Of a stretch of 64,000 nt of DNA, positions 37,300 to 57,691 are shown piece after piece. Every line of letters begins with the position of its first letter. Positions within the stretch are counted from its first letter, which is position 1. The position numbers were made by a program, and so were the translations under genes. Below the pieces are notes generated by a model. That model was not told where the DNA came from. It did no database searches and was given only the letters and a program-made list of their open reading frames with translations. This stretch comes from Ovis canadensis (Eukaryota; Chordata; Mammalia; Artiodactyla; Bovidae), in NCBI RefSeq assembly GCF_042477335.2, contig NC_091262.1, positions 73,394,001 through 73,458,000 on the forward strand. The letters run 5' to 3'.

Positions 37300-37490
37300 C
37301 TTTTTTGGGGACTGGGGTCGGGGGGCTGCACCTCTCTGGCGTGCCTGAATACCGGAAGCCCACACTGGGGGGTGGGGAGGGGGCAAGGTACACCTCTCTG
37401 GTGTACCTGAATACCGGAAGCCCACGGTGGGGGTCAGGGGGGCGCGGTGCACCTCTCTGGCATGCCTGAATACCGGAAGCCCACATCAAG
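37300..37490 (-). repeat. Three-copy minisatellite in DICER1 intron 24
   Basis: Units starting at 37327, 37389 and 37448 (periods 62 and 59 bp) share cacctctctgg and cctgaataccggaagcccac, joined by G-rich spacers. The last copy is about 240 nt from the exon 24 donor. Confidence 0.9.
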
Positions 37491-37701
37491 GACTGAGGAT
37501 GAAGCTGCTGGAAGCCCCTGGCTCCTTCTCCTCACCAGAATGACCACAGTACCTGTGGCCAAGTTTAAAAGGGCTACCTGAAGACTATGACCCATGTAGG
37601 TTTCCTGGAGAACACAGAGCGTGCTGAGGACCACAACCCTGGCCTTCAGCTGGCTCTTTGGATGGCTGTGTTGAGAAGCCTAGTTGGAAGGCTTTATTTT
37701 A

Positions 37702-43789
<6,088 letters not shown>

Positions 43790-45289
43790 TCACTGTGGAA
43801 ACTCATGTAAGACATTAATGTAATTTTTATCTACAGATTCTTCATATTCCATAACTAGTCATCAGTTCCAGTTTTTCTACCTATTCATGATAGGAATATT
43901 AAATTCTCATGTAATCTGAAGATAGAAAACTCAAGCTGCTGATTGGAGCTATCAAAATAGAAAATAATCGAAATCTACCAAGTCCAAAATGTCCCAATAT
44001 TCTCAATGAAATAAAAGGTGGAAGTACCATAAACTCTAGCTATAAAATAAAAACCAGCACTGAACTGAACTAAAATAATTTTTTAAGTTCCTTGAACCTA
44101 AACTATAAATATGATTTCAACTACAATGCTTTCCCAAATATCACTCTTTTGTTTTGGATGGCATTTCAAGATATTTCAACTATTTTAAAACAGAGCAAAG
44201 GCAATAAAGAGGAATTCTATGTTCACTGACATCAATAAGCCAGCTTCACTGTCTTCCCTCTGGTCTATTTTTTTCTACAGCCTTCATCTCCTCCATAACC
44301 TACTCAAAGTGCTATGTCTCTGCCTAGTTTTTACTTGAACACCAAGGTCTAGAACTGCCAATTTCATTTTCCGAAAACTGGGCTCCTTTTTATGTAAGTA
44401 CTTCACGAGTCCCTTTCCCCCATGTAACTCAACGCCCCTGAACAAGCACCCACGCTGGAGAGGCACTGGCTGGGATGTGACAGAGAAGTGGTCCCTGAAG
44501 CCTGCGGGATGGGGAGGGGGAAGCCCCCATGAGGCTCACTCCGGGCCGAAGGGCTTTCCCACACCACCCGCATGGTGTAAGTAGACTCCAGTTTCCCTCT
44601 CCACACCGTGGGACCACAGCATCGCAGATGCCAACGAGAGGATAACATGCGACAGGCACTTGGATGGAAATTACAAAGTCAGTGGAAATGGTCCACAGGA
44701 TGGAGGAGGAAGAAAGAGCACAGAGAGGGCCCACGGGAGGTACAAGGTGGGGCGGGCCGCGTTCACGTGGAGACATGAGCCGAGCAGCAGAGTAGCAGCA
44801 GCAGGTGTGTGCAGGCCCGGGAAAGACAGCTGGGGAGGCCACTGGCTGCGGCAGGGCTGGGTCGAGCACGCCCAAAGGGCCTTCAGCACCCCGCTGTGCG
44901 AGTGACAACGATCTCCGCAGCAAGTAAAGTCAGAGCTTTCTGAGCAGCGGGATGGAAGGACTGTCAAAACGGAAAATAATTTCTTTCCTACCTAAGAGGA
45001 TGCAGTTACTTTCTACTCACTCTCAACCTCTGCAACCACCCCAGGGAAATCTCGTTTGCTCTCAATTAGCACTCTTAAAAGACAATTCCCCTAGACCGCA
45101 TCTAAGTCCTACATTCTTAATTACCTGAACATCCCACCGCGGAGTCTGTGAAGTCCGAAAGCCCTAACTTCACTTTGACTCCAACATTCCTGCCTCCCCC
45201 AGCACTGGCCCCTCAGAGCCCGGCTGCTCTGGGGGTTACTCCTGCAGCAAGCACCCTCTTTACTTAAGGAGGCTGCAGGGAAGAGTGTG

Positions 45290-45500
45290 GAACGCTTGGG
45301 GCTCCAGCCTCAGCCACGCTCCTGACCATCCCAGACCAGCCAGGTGAACTGCACGAGCCGACAAAACTCTCTAGGCAAGGGTTTTCTCATCTGCAAGATG
45401 CGGCCGTGTTATCATCTACCTCTCAGGGGTTCGCTGAGAAGACTGGATGGAGAACGTCTGTGGACCACTCAGTGCAGCGCCAAGTGTCACGGACAACAGC
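45290..45500 (+). repeat. MIR-like fragment in DICER1 intron 21
   Basis: ctctaggcaagggttttctc, atctgcaagatgcggccg and atctacctctcaggggttcg match the MIR 3' half. Confidence 0.55.
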
Positions 45501-45831
45501 AGGGAGAGGTCGGTGCAATGGTCAAGAGCAAGGTCTCGAAAGCCGGACTGTCTAGGCCGTGCCACGTATTTCCACACTTTTGACTGCTGCCACGGTTTAT
45601 TCACTGAGTGCTGACACGCTCTGCCATCTGTTCCCTGTTTACACACTATAAACGTACGTCCTTCCATTAACGCCTTCCCTGATCACAAGTGACAGTCCCT
45701 CCTTCCAAGTGCTCAGCAGCTTTGTGTGTTACGTGCCAAGCAGGTACCTGGCACCTTGTAACCCCTCTCTTGTATCTTCATTTCTTTTCTCTGAATCTTA
45801 ATTCCACACATTTAGTGTCCCTCCTATGCGG

Positions 45832-46024
45832 GGCTTCCCTGGTGGCTCAGCTGGTAAAGAATCTGCCTACAATGCAGGAGACCCAGGTTCGATCCCTGGG
45901 TCAGGAAGACCCCCTGGAGAAAGGAATGGCAGCCCGCTCCAGCACTCTTGCCTGGAGAGTCCCATGGACAGAGGAGCCTGGCGCGCTGCAGGCCGTGGGG
46001 TCACACAGAGTCGGACATGACTGA
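45832..46024 (+). repeat. Bov-tA SINE in DICER1 intron 21
   Basis: ggcttccctggtggctcagc head, ggttcgatccctgg B box, gacatgactgagaacc tail. It lies 168 bp from the exon 21 donor, antisense to DICER1. Confidence 0.96.
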
Positions 46025-46192
46025 GAACCAGCACTCTCCTTCTCCTGTGCATGTGCTCTGGAGGCCCCCCGCTGCCCTGCCGGGCGGGGCAGCCTCTGCA
46101 GCAGGCCTCTGCTAGTCCTCTGGATCACAGACGCTGGAAGGCACGCTGAGTAAGTCCTCTAACTGCACAAGGGTTAAAGGACGGCTCCTTAC

Positions 46193-46976
46193 CTTTTTGC
46201 TTCTCATGTAGGAAAGGCGGCCCTCGTGCGCGTCGGGGTACGTGCAGAAGAGATACGTGGTGATGGCGTGCTTCAGGAAGGAGTCGCCAAGCATCTCGAG
46301 CCGCTCCAGGTTAAATCCGTCGCTGGCATTCGAAAGGGTCAGAGCCTGAAGAATGAGCCCAGGGTTGGGGCCGAGCGTCCTCGAGGAGTGCCCAGGAGAA
46401 GGGCTCCGCTCAGAAGCCGTCCTGTCCGGGGGCGCCTCCCCAGCCTCTGTAGTACCAGGCACGGCGGCCGTCACGGGACTTCCATCTGAGGTAGATGTGT
46501 TAGCATTTCCATCAAGGTATTTATTACTCAGTAGAGTACATTCATCGCTGGGCTTGGGCTGGTTCTCGTAATTGTATAAATTCTGAATGGGATATGAGGT
46601 AGTTGGTTGTACAGGTATTTCCTGCTTGTAGTAATTCAGATGGTTTCCTTGGCAAAAGTCTCTGTTAGCTAAATCGTAACTGCCATTGGCAAGACTTTTA
46701 TTGTAAGAAAGACCATTAATTGCTGTCAGATCTGTTGCAACTTCAACTTGGAGCTTACCAGGTGACTCGCTGAACAGCGTTCTGCAGTTCACAGACATTT
46801 GGTCATGATTTTCTAGAGAGGAGGTTCTATTAGCACCTTGATGTGCAGCATTTTCAGGGACGACAATTGTGCTATGCTTACAGTAATTCTCATTTTCTGC
46901 TGAAGAGGAGTTAGCAACTGAGATGAAAGATTTGCTGTCGATAGATTTTTTCCACCCGAAGTCTAAGTTAGGGTAT
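46193..46976 (-). CDS. DICER1: DICER1 exon 21 (linker and RNase IIIa start)
   Basis: 784 nt: one base completing Arg, then 261 codons ([10 protein letters not shown] to YMRSKK), about human 1090-1350. The first 200 residues are a Ser/Asn-rich, poorly conserved linker with one extra Val (TIVVPEN) relative to human as I recall it. The end opens RNase IIIa with [13 protein letters not shown] and [11 protein letters not shown], holding the catalytic E1316 and D1320 equivalents. Two let-7 8-mer sites lie in the coding sequence (46595-46602 and 46487-46494). A GC-rich, divergent patch spans about 46375-46475. The donor is AAG|GTAAGG. Confidence 0.97.
46487..46494 (-). promoter_or_regulatory. let-7 8-mer site in DICER1 exon 21
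   Basis: The mRNA reads CTACCTCA across the codons for STSD. This is a perfect let-7/miR-98 8-mer about 100 nt downstream in the mRNA from the extended let-7 site, with little 3' pairing visible. Confidence 0.75.
46595..46616 (-). promoter_or_regulatory. let-7 site in DICER1 exon 21, extended pairing
   Basis: The plus strand reads TGAGGTAG then TTGGTTGTACAGGT, matching let-7a at 19 of 22 positions (differences at let-7 positions 10, 18 and 21). The mRNA is therefore complementary to the full seed, and to the 3' half with one G:U wobble at position 18. It encodes PVQPTTSY. let-7 targeting of the Dicer coding sequence is published knowledge; the extent of pairing is read here. Confidence 0.85.
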
Positions 46977-47254
46977 CTGCAAAGACATTTTTTATAACTT
47001 TTCATCAGACCCTTCAAAGAGGCCAGTGCAATCTGAGTAAAAGTTAGATAAAGATCAGTATAAATATATTTCTACCTTAAAGAGAAATAAGGTTCCAAGG
47101 CAGACATCAGCACTACTGGGAATTCTTCACAGTATAAACCACACAGTGGGACATGGTTCTCTGCGCTGGTTTATTCGCAACCCCGCAGCACTGGGTGGGG
47201 CTGAGTTCATGAAGCCTGGGGTCAGCCTAGTGGACCCGGGGCCACAGACTGGGA

Positions 47255-47465
47255 CTCCAGACCAGCAGAGTGACTAGCTGGGGAATTTCGAGTAATTTAC
47301 TCAATGTCTCTGTACCTTAGCTACCATCCCTGGAAGAGGAACCAATAATTCCTATCTCATAGAACTGCCCTAAAGATGAAATCATCTAACATAAGCCATA
47401 GTGCTTAAACCAGTGTTTGACACTGCAGTAAGTGATTGGTACTATTACCAAGTTCCTCAGTGCCT
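47255..47465 (+). repeat. MIR fragment in DICER1 intron 20
   Basis: gtgactagctggggaatttc, ctcaatgtctctgtacctta and gatgaaatcatctaacata. Confidence 0.65.
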
Positions 47466-47886
47466 GAACCAACTTGCTCTTGCCAACTGGATAAGCAAAA
47501 TAAATCGGAGTCATTAAACCAATAATTTCCTTAGAATGCAGAGACTTGACCAGTGAGAAGAGAACAACTGAAGACCACACACTGAGGCAGCTCCTCTTTA
47601 ACATATATTTGATTTATAAAAGAGGAAGAGCCTTAAAATGTCAGCCCTGGGACAAACAACTCTTTTCATTTTTACTTAAACTGCCACCACTGAAAAGGGA
47701 ATCATTGGTTTTGACCTTAAGCTCTCCTCTCCTACTGAGCATCAGCAAAAAGGATGACTCGACACACAGATGTTCACTTAGGAGTCAAATGATGCCTCTA
47801 TTTCAGGGATTAAATAGATATCCACAATTTCTTTCCAATCTGTTAAAAAATTATTCTACATAAAATTAAACTGTGAACTGAAGTCA

Positions 47887-48270
<384 letters not shown>

Positions 48271-48608
48271 TTAAAAACTAACCCTTTAAGGAAAACAGGA
48301 TTTATCCTAGGATTTCATGATATAATTGCTACCAGTGGACCAAGCATAAAGGCCAAACCTCTCGCACTTACCAAAAAGACATTCATCGTGTTAAGGTTTG
48401 ACAGAAACAACAAAATTCTGTAAAGCAACTATCATTCAATAAAAAAATAATTAATTTTTAAAAAGACATTCAAATGAAGTCAATATGCCACAGTAACTAA
48501 AGCAAAACAAAACCTAAGTGTTGGGCAACTTCCAAAAAACTCGTTAAGTTGCTCAGTTCACTTGGTAACATAAAACTCAAGCATCTTTCAAAATACTAAG
48601 GTATACTA

Positions 48609-48743
<135 letters not shown>

Positions 48744-48996
48744 TCAAAATAATCTTATCAAACAAAGACAAGTTCACTCTGACAGCGGCTCTATGACTTC
48801 AGGGCAGCTCACTGGAAGAGCTCATTCAAACTGCAGACCCCTGGACAAGACTCTGGGCAACCGTGTGTGCCAAGGACCTCCTGAGTTCAGGGTCTACATA
48901 CCGGTAGGCCGCGGGGACCACAAACCTCCACATCTGCCTACTGACCTTGGGAAACTGGCACAGGTACAATCCAAGTGCCATCTCTGGAGTGCCTTA

Positions 48997-49215
<219 letters not shown>

Positions 49216-49435
49216 TTAAATCACCTATTCTCAAAACACAAACTGTTTTTAATACAGAAATGCAAATTATGATTTTAAAGTAAGAGTTCAAAAGGTTAAA
49301 AATATATAACAGCAATGACACTTCAACTCTAACTAATACATTTCAAGTGAATTTAAGCCAAGAGAAACTATATTTACATCAAGTGAAAATCTGACTCTCC
49401 ATTCTCTCCTATTCTAAATATCTCATCCTTATTCT

Positions 49436-49712
49436 TGGAGAAGGCAATGGCACCCCACTCCAGTACTCTTGCCTGGAAAATCCCATGGATGGAGGAGCCT
49501 GGTAGGCTGCAGTCCGTGGGGTTGCTGAGAGTTGGACACGACTGAGTGACGTCACTTTCACTTTTCACTTTCATGCATTGGAGAAGGAAATGGCAACCCA
49601 CTCCAGTGTTCTTGCCTGGAGAATCCCAGGGGCGGGGGAGCCTGGTGGGCTGCGGTCTATGGGGTCGCACAGAGTTGGACATGACTGAAGCGACTTAGCA
49701 GCAGCAGCAGCA
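49436..49712 (+). repeat. BOV-A2 dimeric SINE in DICER1 intron 17
   Basis: Two Bov-A monomers (ggagaaggcaatggcacccc and ggagaaggaaatggcaaccc) and a (AGC)n tail, flanked by the 9-bp target-site duplication ccttattct (49427-49435 and 49713-49721). Antisense to DICER1. Confidence 0.97.
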
Positions 49713-49759
49713 CCTTATTCTAAATATCTATGCTTTGATAACACATGAAGCCAAACGGC

Positions 49760-50015
49760 TCCTCTTGTTCAGTCGCTAAGTCGTGTCTGATTCTTTGCGA
49801 CCCCATGAGGTGCAGCACGTTAGGCTCCCCTGTTCATCACTACCTCCCGGAATTTGCTCAGAATCATGTCTGCTGAGTGGGTGATGCTGTCCAACCATCT
49901 CATACGCTGCCAGTCCCTTCTCCTGTCACCTTCAGTCTTTCCCAGCATCAGGCACTTTTCCAAAGAGTGCGCTCTTCACATCATATGGCCAAAATATTGG
50001 AGCTGAAATGGCTCC
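49760..50015 (-). mobile_element. BovB 3' fragment in DICER1 intron 17
   Basis: The plus strand reads gttcagtcgctaagtcgtgt, ctgtccaaccatctcatacg and cccagcatcaggcacttttc. Same orientation as DICER1. Confidence 0.9.
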
Positions 50016-50329
50016 TCTAAATATCTCTAATTTCATCAATATAAACAGTATAGAAAACTTTCAATATCCAAGCAACCAAGTAAATAGTTTATGCATTACT
50101 AAAGCTAGACATGAAAGATTCTTGACCCACAAGATGCAGGCTACTGCACCGTTTCTGACAGGCTGGCGTTAACTAACATTTAAAACATGGCACTGAGGTA
50201 CAAAGTGAAAAAAGAAAAAACAAAAACAGAACAAAATCCAAAGACAACTGCAGCCAGTATTTTAATTCTTTAAAAAGTGTGACATTTAATCTTAATGCTC
50301 AAAAACTTGATCCCCTAAATTTTTACCAA

Positions 50330-50535
50330 AAAGGTGGCACTAGTGGTAAAGAACCTGCCTGTAAACTCAGGAGACCTAAGAGACTCGGGCTCAGTCCCCG
50401 GGTCCGGAAGAGTCCCTGGAAAAGGGCATGGCACCCACTCCAGTATTCTTGCCTAGAGAATCCCACTGACAGAGGAGCCTGGCGGGCTACGGTCCATAGC
50501 GTCACAGAGCGTCAGACAGGACTAAAGTGACGTAG
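50330..50535 (+). repeat. Bov-tA SINE in DICER1 intron 17
   Basis: ggtggcactagtggtaaaga head, ggctcagtccccgg B box, body diverged. Antisense to DICER1. Confidence 0.9.
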
Positions 50536-50919
50536 CACACATGCAACAAAGCACTGTAATTAACTATTTTCATTGCGCTTAATTAACACTATGCCTTTCA
50601 ACAATTTTAATAAACTGTTATTTATAATCAAATTCTTTAAGACTTTGGGGATTAAAGGATGGAGGTTTTACAAAGAAAGCCTATCAATATCATTTAGATG
50701 AGCTGACCTTCACAAAGTAAAATCCTCTCACCAACAGCATTTTAGGCTTTGTTTTTATGCACGTAGACTGGGGAGCACAGGCCTTCCACTAAGAGATACG
50801 TGAATTTCCTACTGGCCACAGCGACACCAGGCTCACAGCCCACCACGTGCCCCATGTGCCCGGGGCAAACCTTCAAAAGCGAAGTGTCAGCTCCACCTTG
50901 CTTTCCGCTTAACACCTTA

Positions 50920-51075
<156 letters not shown>

Positions 51076-51257
51076 TTAGGGAAGAAAAAGATCTTTTAGC
51101 TTTTTAAAATATAATACAGGTTAGACCCTCCCTCAAGCTCTGCCTTCATTCCATGTGCCTAGTTCAGAGTTATCAAAGAGATTGCTGTACTATATTCAGT
51201 TAATCTCATTGTTAAGCAACACTTTCGTTTTTTAGCTACTAGGCAGACAATGCTTTA

Positions 51258-52054
<797 letters not shown>

Positions 52055-52131
52055 TTACTTAACCTCACTGGAGAGGTATTCAAAACCATCAAACGCCGCA
52101 GGGTCTTCTAACACAATACTATTCATTTGAC

Positions 52132-52342
52132 GTGGGCTTCCCTGGTGGCTCAATAGTAAAGAACCCGCCCACCAATGCAGGAGACACAGGTTCAATCCCT
52201 GGATCAGAAAGATCCCCTGAAGAAGGGAATGGCTACCCACTCCAGTATTCTTGCCTGGGAAATCCCACAGAGGAGACTGATGGGTTAAAGTCCATGGGTT
52301 GCAAAAGAGTTGGAACACAACTTAGCAACTAAACAGCAACAT
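52132..52342 (+). repeat. Bov-tA SINE in DICER1 intron 14
   Basis: gtgggcttccctggtggctc head and gttcaatccctgg B box, flanked by the direct repeat ttcatttgac (52122-52131 and 52343-52352). Antisense to DICER1. Confidence 0.95.
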
Positions 52343-53778
52343 TTCATTTGACCTATTTCTTCTGACTAGAGAACAAACTCTTTTCTTCCCTGGGTTTCTT
52401 AGTCTTTACTCACTGTTGAATATCAGAAAATAAAAGCAGCCAAATTTTTAAAAATCCTACATAATCCTGAAACTCAGATAACCTTTAGCAACACTGTCAC
52501 ATACCATATCATCTTCCAGACTTTTCTGGAATAAATGTATACATTCCAGAATAAATGCACATAAATATATACACATACATATTTTTCATTACAAACGGAA
52601 CCACAAAACAAAGACTGTATCACCGATTTTTACCTCTAGTTACTACCATGAGAGTATCTTTCAGGGTCAATACAAGTCAGTACTATTTTTAATGGCTGTC
52701 TGATTAAAGGAGTAAACTATGACTTAAACTAAACTAAGTTTCTAAACTTCTAATAGTCATACGACCCCACCCAATAGTCTACAGTTTCTAAGCCTCAATA
52801 ATATAAAAAATAATTACATCTATACTTAAAAGGTGCAGAAATGCTGGCTAAGAGAGATAGTTCCTAGAGTATCAGACAGTACAGAATGCACCTATTAATT
52901 ACACAGGATGCAAAGCCGTACTGTGCTTCTCAAAACACTTATTAGTGGCAACATTTGTCACATGAAACTAGCCCAGGAACCTCTAGGGTAATGTTAGAAT
53001 AGGAAAACTGGATATGAGAAAATAAGCAGTTTAGAAAATCAGATAACTTAATTTCTGATTTTTGAAAAAGTGACATGATTTTGAATCTTGAAAATGCTTA
53101 GCTGGGTGCACTTTTTTAAAAACGTAAAAACTCAATAAAACTGCAAAAAAATAAATAAAAAGAATCATATTTAAGCTAAGATCAAAGTACACAGCAAATT
53201 TCTGCTTTTGTTTGGGGGTTTAATAAGGTAAAAATATTGACTAGTATTTTTAAAATAAGTACTCCAGCCCCGTATGGTTACAGCTAGAAAGCCACAGATC
53301 CAGCTACACACGACACGCTGGAAAAGCTATTACTAGTCAGGCCACGCCCTGACTCCTGGCAAGCCACCGCGCTCACGCCTGCTGCGCGCCCCTCACCCTG
53401 TACGGGCACGCGTCTGTTTTAGCACGCACACCCTTGAGATCTTAGTCCCCAGTGTAAGGTAGAGCGGGGACCTGCCACTAAAGTGAATGAAACAAAGAAC
53501 GTCTCTTTAAGTGACATTAACTCATTCCGGACAGAATGTGATAAACACAAGGATCCTTTTGAGAAGAAAAACAGAAGCGATGCCCGAAGTGAGAAAGAGC
53601 ACACACTGCACAAGCAGCAGAGAAGGGGCTGCCGTGAGAGGAGCTGCGCGCGAGGCAGGGAGGCGAGCTGAGACGGGCTGGGCGGAGCGACACGGGCTTG
53701 GGACGCCAGGCAGAGGAGTCTGGGCCTGGTACCGCAAGCCACAGAAGGTCAGGAAGGCTAGGTTTGTGTGCGGCTCTA

Positions 53779-53994
<216 letters not shown>

Positions 53995-54598
53995 TTAGTG
54001 GATCATTCAGAGCAGCTCTGTGCTGGGAAACAACTGGACAAATCACAAAGACTAAAGCATCTGTGCTTTTAACAACAACAGCGTAATCAGATGCGACAAC
54101 TGAAGGCTGAGTCTACTGTGACATCCATATATTCAGTATGATGAGGATTATAAACTCTGTTTTAAGACTCAAAAACAAAAACATGTAAACAGGAAAACAG
54201 TATCAGATCATCCTTTTACAAATGCCACCGGAAAACAAGTCCACCCATTTTTAAAAAAGCTTTCATCTGTACACAAATATAGACTAATTTGAGAAACCAG
54301 TACATTAAAACACAAAACATCAATGTTCACGATTCAACAGTCAGAAGACCTTATTACATTTATATATTTAAAAGGAGTTAGAAATGAGAGCAAATAAATC
54401 ACAGCTGCTCAGCTGTGAAAAACAGAGCTCTTCCATCTTACAGGGTCTTCAAGCTACATCACACTTACATCTATCCTCCCCAAGAGCACCAAGGGCAAGG
54501 CATCCACAGCCCACAAAATCCTGGAGGCCCATAAAGCCCCTGAGGTGCTTTTGTTACACAATGTTTTTAACTTAATTTTTATTTACATGTGTTTTTCA

Positions 54599-54775
<177 letters not shown>

Positions 54776-55071
54776 CTAGTATCTTGAAAGCTGAAGTTTA
54801 CTAGTTCTTCATTGTGAAAAGCATCAGCCAGTTTTAAAAAATCCTATTGTCTATATTTGAAAAGCCATCTTTCAAAATCCTGCCCAGTAAAACCTATACC
54901 AGTTATCATAAAGAGTTTACAATCTTGATGAATTTAAATTTCAGTAAGAATTTAATATATCAGCATTGAGACCAAGGACAGCAACTGTATGAAGGTCTAT
55001 TTTTTCCAATCAACAACAAAATAACTAGAACAGCCCAACTATATTTAATGAATTCTGTGTCGCTGTAAGGA

Positions 55072-55341
55072 GAAGGCAATGGCACTCCATTCCAGTACTC
55101 TTGCCTGGAAAATCCCATGGACGGAGGAGCCTGGTGGGCTGCAGTCCATGGGGTCGCTGAGAGTTGGACACGACTCACTGACTTCACTTTCACTTTTCAC
55201 TTTCATGCACTGGAGAAGGAAACGGCAACCCACTCCAGTGTTCTTGCCTGGAGAATCCCAGGGACGGTGGAGCCTGGTGGGCTGCCGTCTATGGGGTCGC
55301 ACAGAATCGGACACGACTGAAGCGACTTAGCAGCAGCAGCA
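55072..55341 (+). repeat. BOV-A2 dimeric SINE in DICER1 intron 12
   Basis: Two Bov-A monomers and an AGC tail, flanked by ctgtaagga (55063-55071 and 55342-55350), with an extra copy of the repeat at 55354-55362. Antisense to DICER1. Confidence 0.96.
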
Positions 55342-55627
55342 CTGTAAGGATCACTGTAAGGATCTAAAGCTGTACGTGAATGATGCTGCCAGAAATGTTC
55401 AGAGGAGTAAGATTTTAAGATTTTAGAAGAATCTTCAGAGGTCGTCTAGCCTAACTCAGAGAGTCTACAAATTACATATATATAGTCTATTGAAGACTCG
55501 AACATGTAGTTGACTGCAAAAGAGATTTCTAAATGTACTTTTAAAAGTAGATTTAAAGCCAAATTTACCTATAACTTGCACAGCCTTAGAGAAGCTGAAA
55601 ACAAATCCATTAACGACATTAACTTTA

Positions 55628-55822
<195 letters not shown>

Positions 55823-56674
55823 CTAAGTCTGCAACTGAGAAACAGAAGGAAAAAATCTGATAGTCACATTCTATCGTTTGGTGTTTTATGTTCCTCTTCC
55901 TCTACTGAATAGGTATTTATATGCGTGGTTTCAGCATCACTGCTTCAAACTTTCAATAAGATGGACTATATGTATGTTTATATATATACATATAAAAAAA
56001 ACTCTGAGATGACGTTCTGTATCTGTGCTGTTCAACAGGGAAGCCACTGAGCTCTTCAACTGCAGCAAGGGCAGCTAAGGAACTAAACAACTTTAATTTT
56101 TATTAAAATTGATACTTGAGTATCAACAGCCATATAGTTCTGTACTATGACTGGACAGTGTAGAAAGTATTGTTCAGAATCCATTAAAGGAACGAACCGC
56201 CGTTTGTTCCTTAATGATTGCCAACAATTACAGGGGCCTGTGCAAGGCAGGCACCAGCAGTGGGCCCAGTGTTCACCCAAGGAGGGCAGGAGAACAACCG
56301 GGCCACCCCACAACAGCACAAGGAACACGGGGCAGGAAGCCGGCCCTGAGGAAGCTTAGCCTGAGCAGGGAGGGGGCCGGGACACAAAGCCAACCTGGCG
56401 GGGAACAGATGCATACGAGGAGGGCAACGGAATGGGCTGCGATGCTGCAAGGCCAGAAACACTTATTTCTGCACAATACTAGCTTTGCATTCTGACCGAA
56501 AAAACCACGAACAGAATAAAACAACTTCTCTTTCTTTCTGTCACTGAGGCATCACAGGCCGTAAACGGAGAGATTGGTTATTGCTTGCAGATGGTGAACA
56601 ACACAACGCTTACAGAGTCAGACCGAAATCTCACGATTCTCACAGGTTAGCTACCACGTGGCCTGCGGCCGTAC

Positions 56675-56826
56675 CTGTTGACGTGCCCAATGGCCGTGTT
56701 GATCGTGACTCGAGGACCGTCCTCAGGCCTCAGCACGTATGGTGGGAACACATCGTCATCATCCACCACGGGCTCCGTGTCGGCCTCCCCGGTATCAACT
56801 GACTTGGAACATTTGTTTCGCAAGAT
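56675..56826 (-). CDS. DICER1: DICER1 exon 11 (helicase end / start of DUF283)
   Basis: 152 nt: 50 codons plus two bases of a split Arg codon, about human 585-635. It starts ILRNKCSKS, runs through an acidic stretch ([10 protein letters not shown]) and ends [10 protein letters not shown], the start of the DUF283 dsRNA-binding-like fold. Relative to the human protein as I recall it, one Gly is missing in the RPEDGPRV loop. The acceptor is ctgttcag and the donor AG|GTACGG. Confidence 0.97.
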
Positions 56827-57349
56827 CTGAACAGTTTCAGAACAGAATTTATGAGAACAAATGCCTTTCCTGCCACTAGCTGTCTGCCTCTGAACCTACG
56901 AAAAAGCTCTCAACATGAAATCTCTCTCTCTCCTAAACATACCTCAATACTCCACAGTCACCTGCTGCAGACAATTTTCCCCATGCATCCTTCCCAGCGC
57001 CAGTCAGATGGAGATGTTCCCATCCAGGGAACAAGACCCTGAACTACCTCCACCTACCAGGACACAAGTGATCGCCAGTCTTACATGAGTATCTGGGCTA
57101 TGTCATCACTCTCAAACCACTCCGCAACTCAAGTCAACTAGGATGACACCGTCCATGTGAACAGTATACTTCCTAATCTTCCCCAATAACCTATATGACC
57201 ATTTTCACTGCCATTTTATTGCAAAATACTGTTGGCTCTATGCAATTACTCTCAACTGTCTAATAATGTACCCAGTGCACACCTCTGTTGAGACTATTCT
57301 CTGAAGATACAACTGTTTTTATTATTTCTGTATGCATAAGAGTAACTTA

Positions 57350-57691
<342 letters not shown>

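Noticed and set aside
37247..37634. Repeated peptide GFRYSGTPERC in minus-strand ORFs, looking like a repeat protein
   Set aside because: It derives from the three-copy intronic minisatellite in DICER1 intron 24, with no splice support.
45826..46052. SINE-derived ORFs (for example GFPGGSAGKESAYNAGD), recurring at many positions
   Set aside because: The same peptide recurs wherever a Bov-tA copy lies; it is a transposon, not a gene. The tRNA-like promoter boxes do not make it a tRNA gene, since the fold and anticodon context are not preserved.
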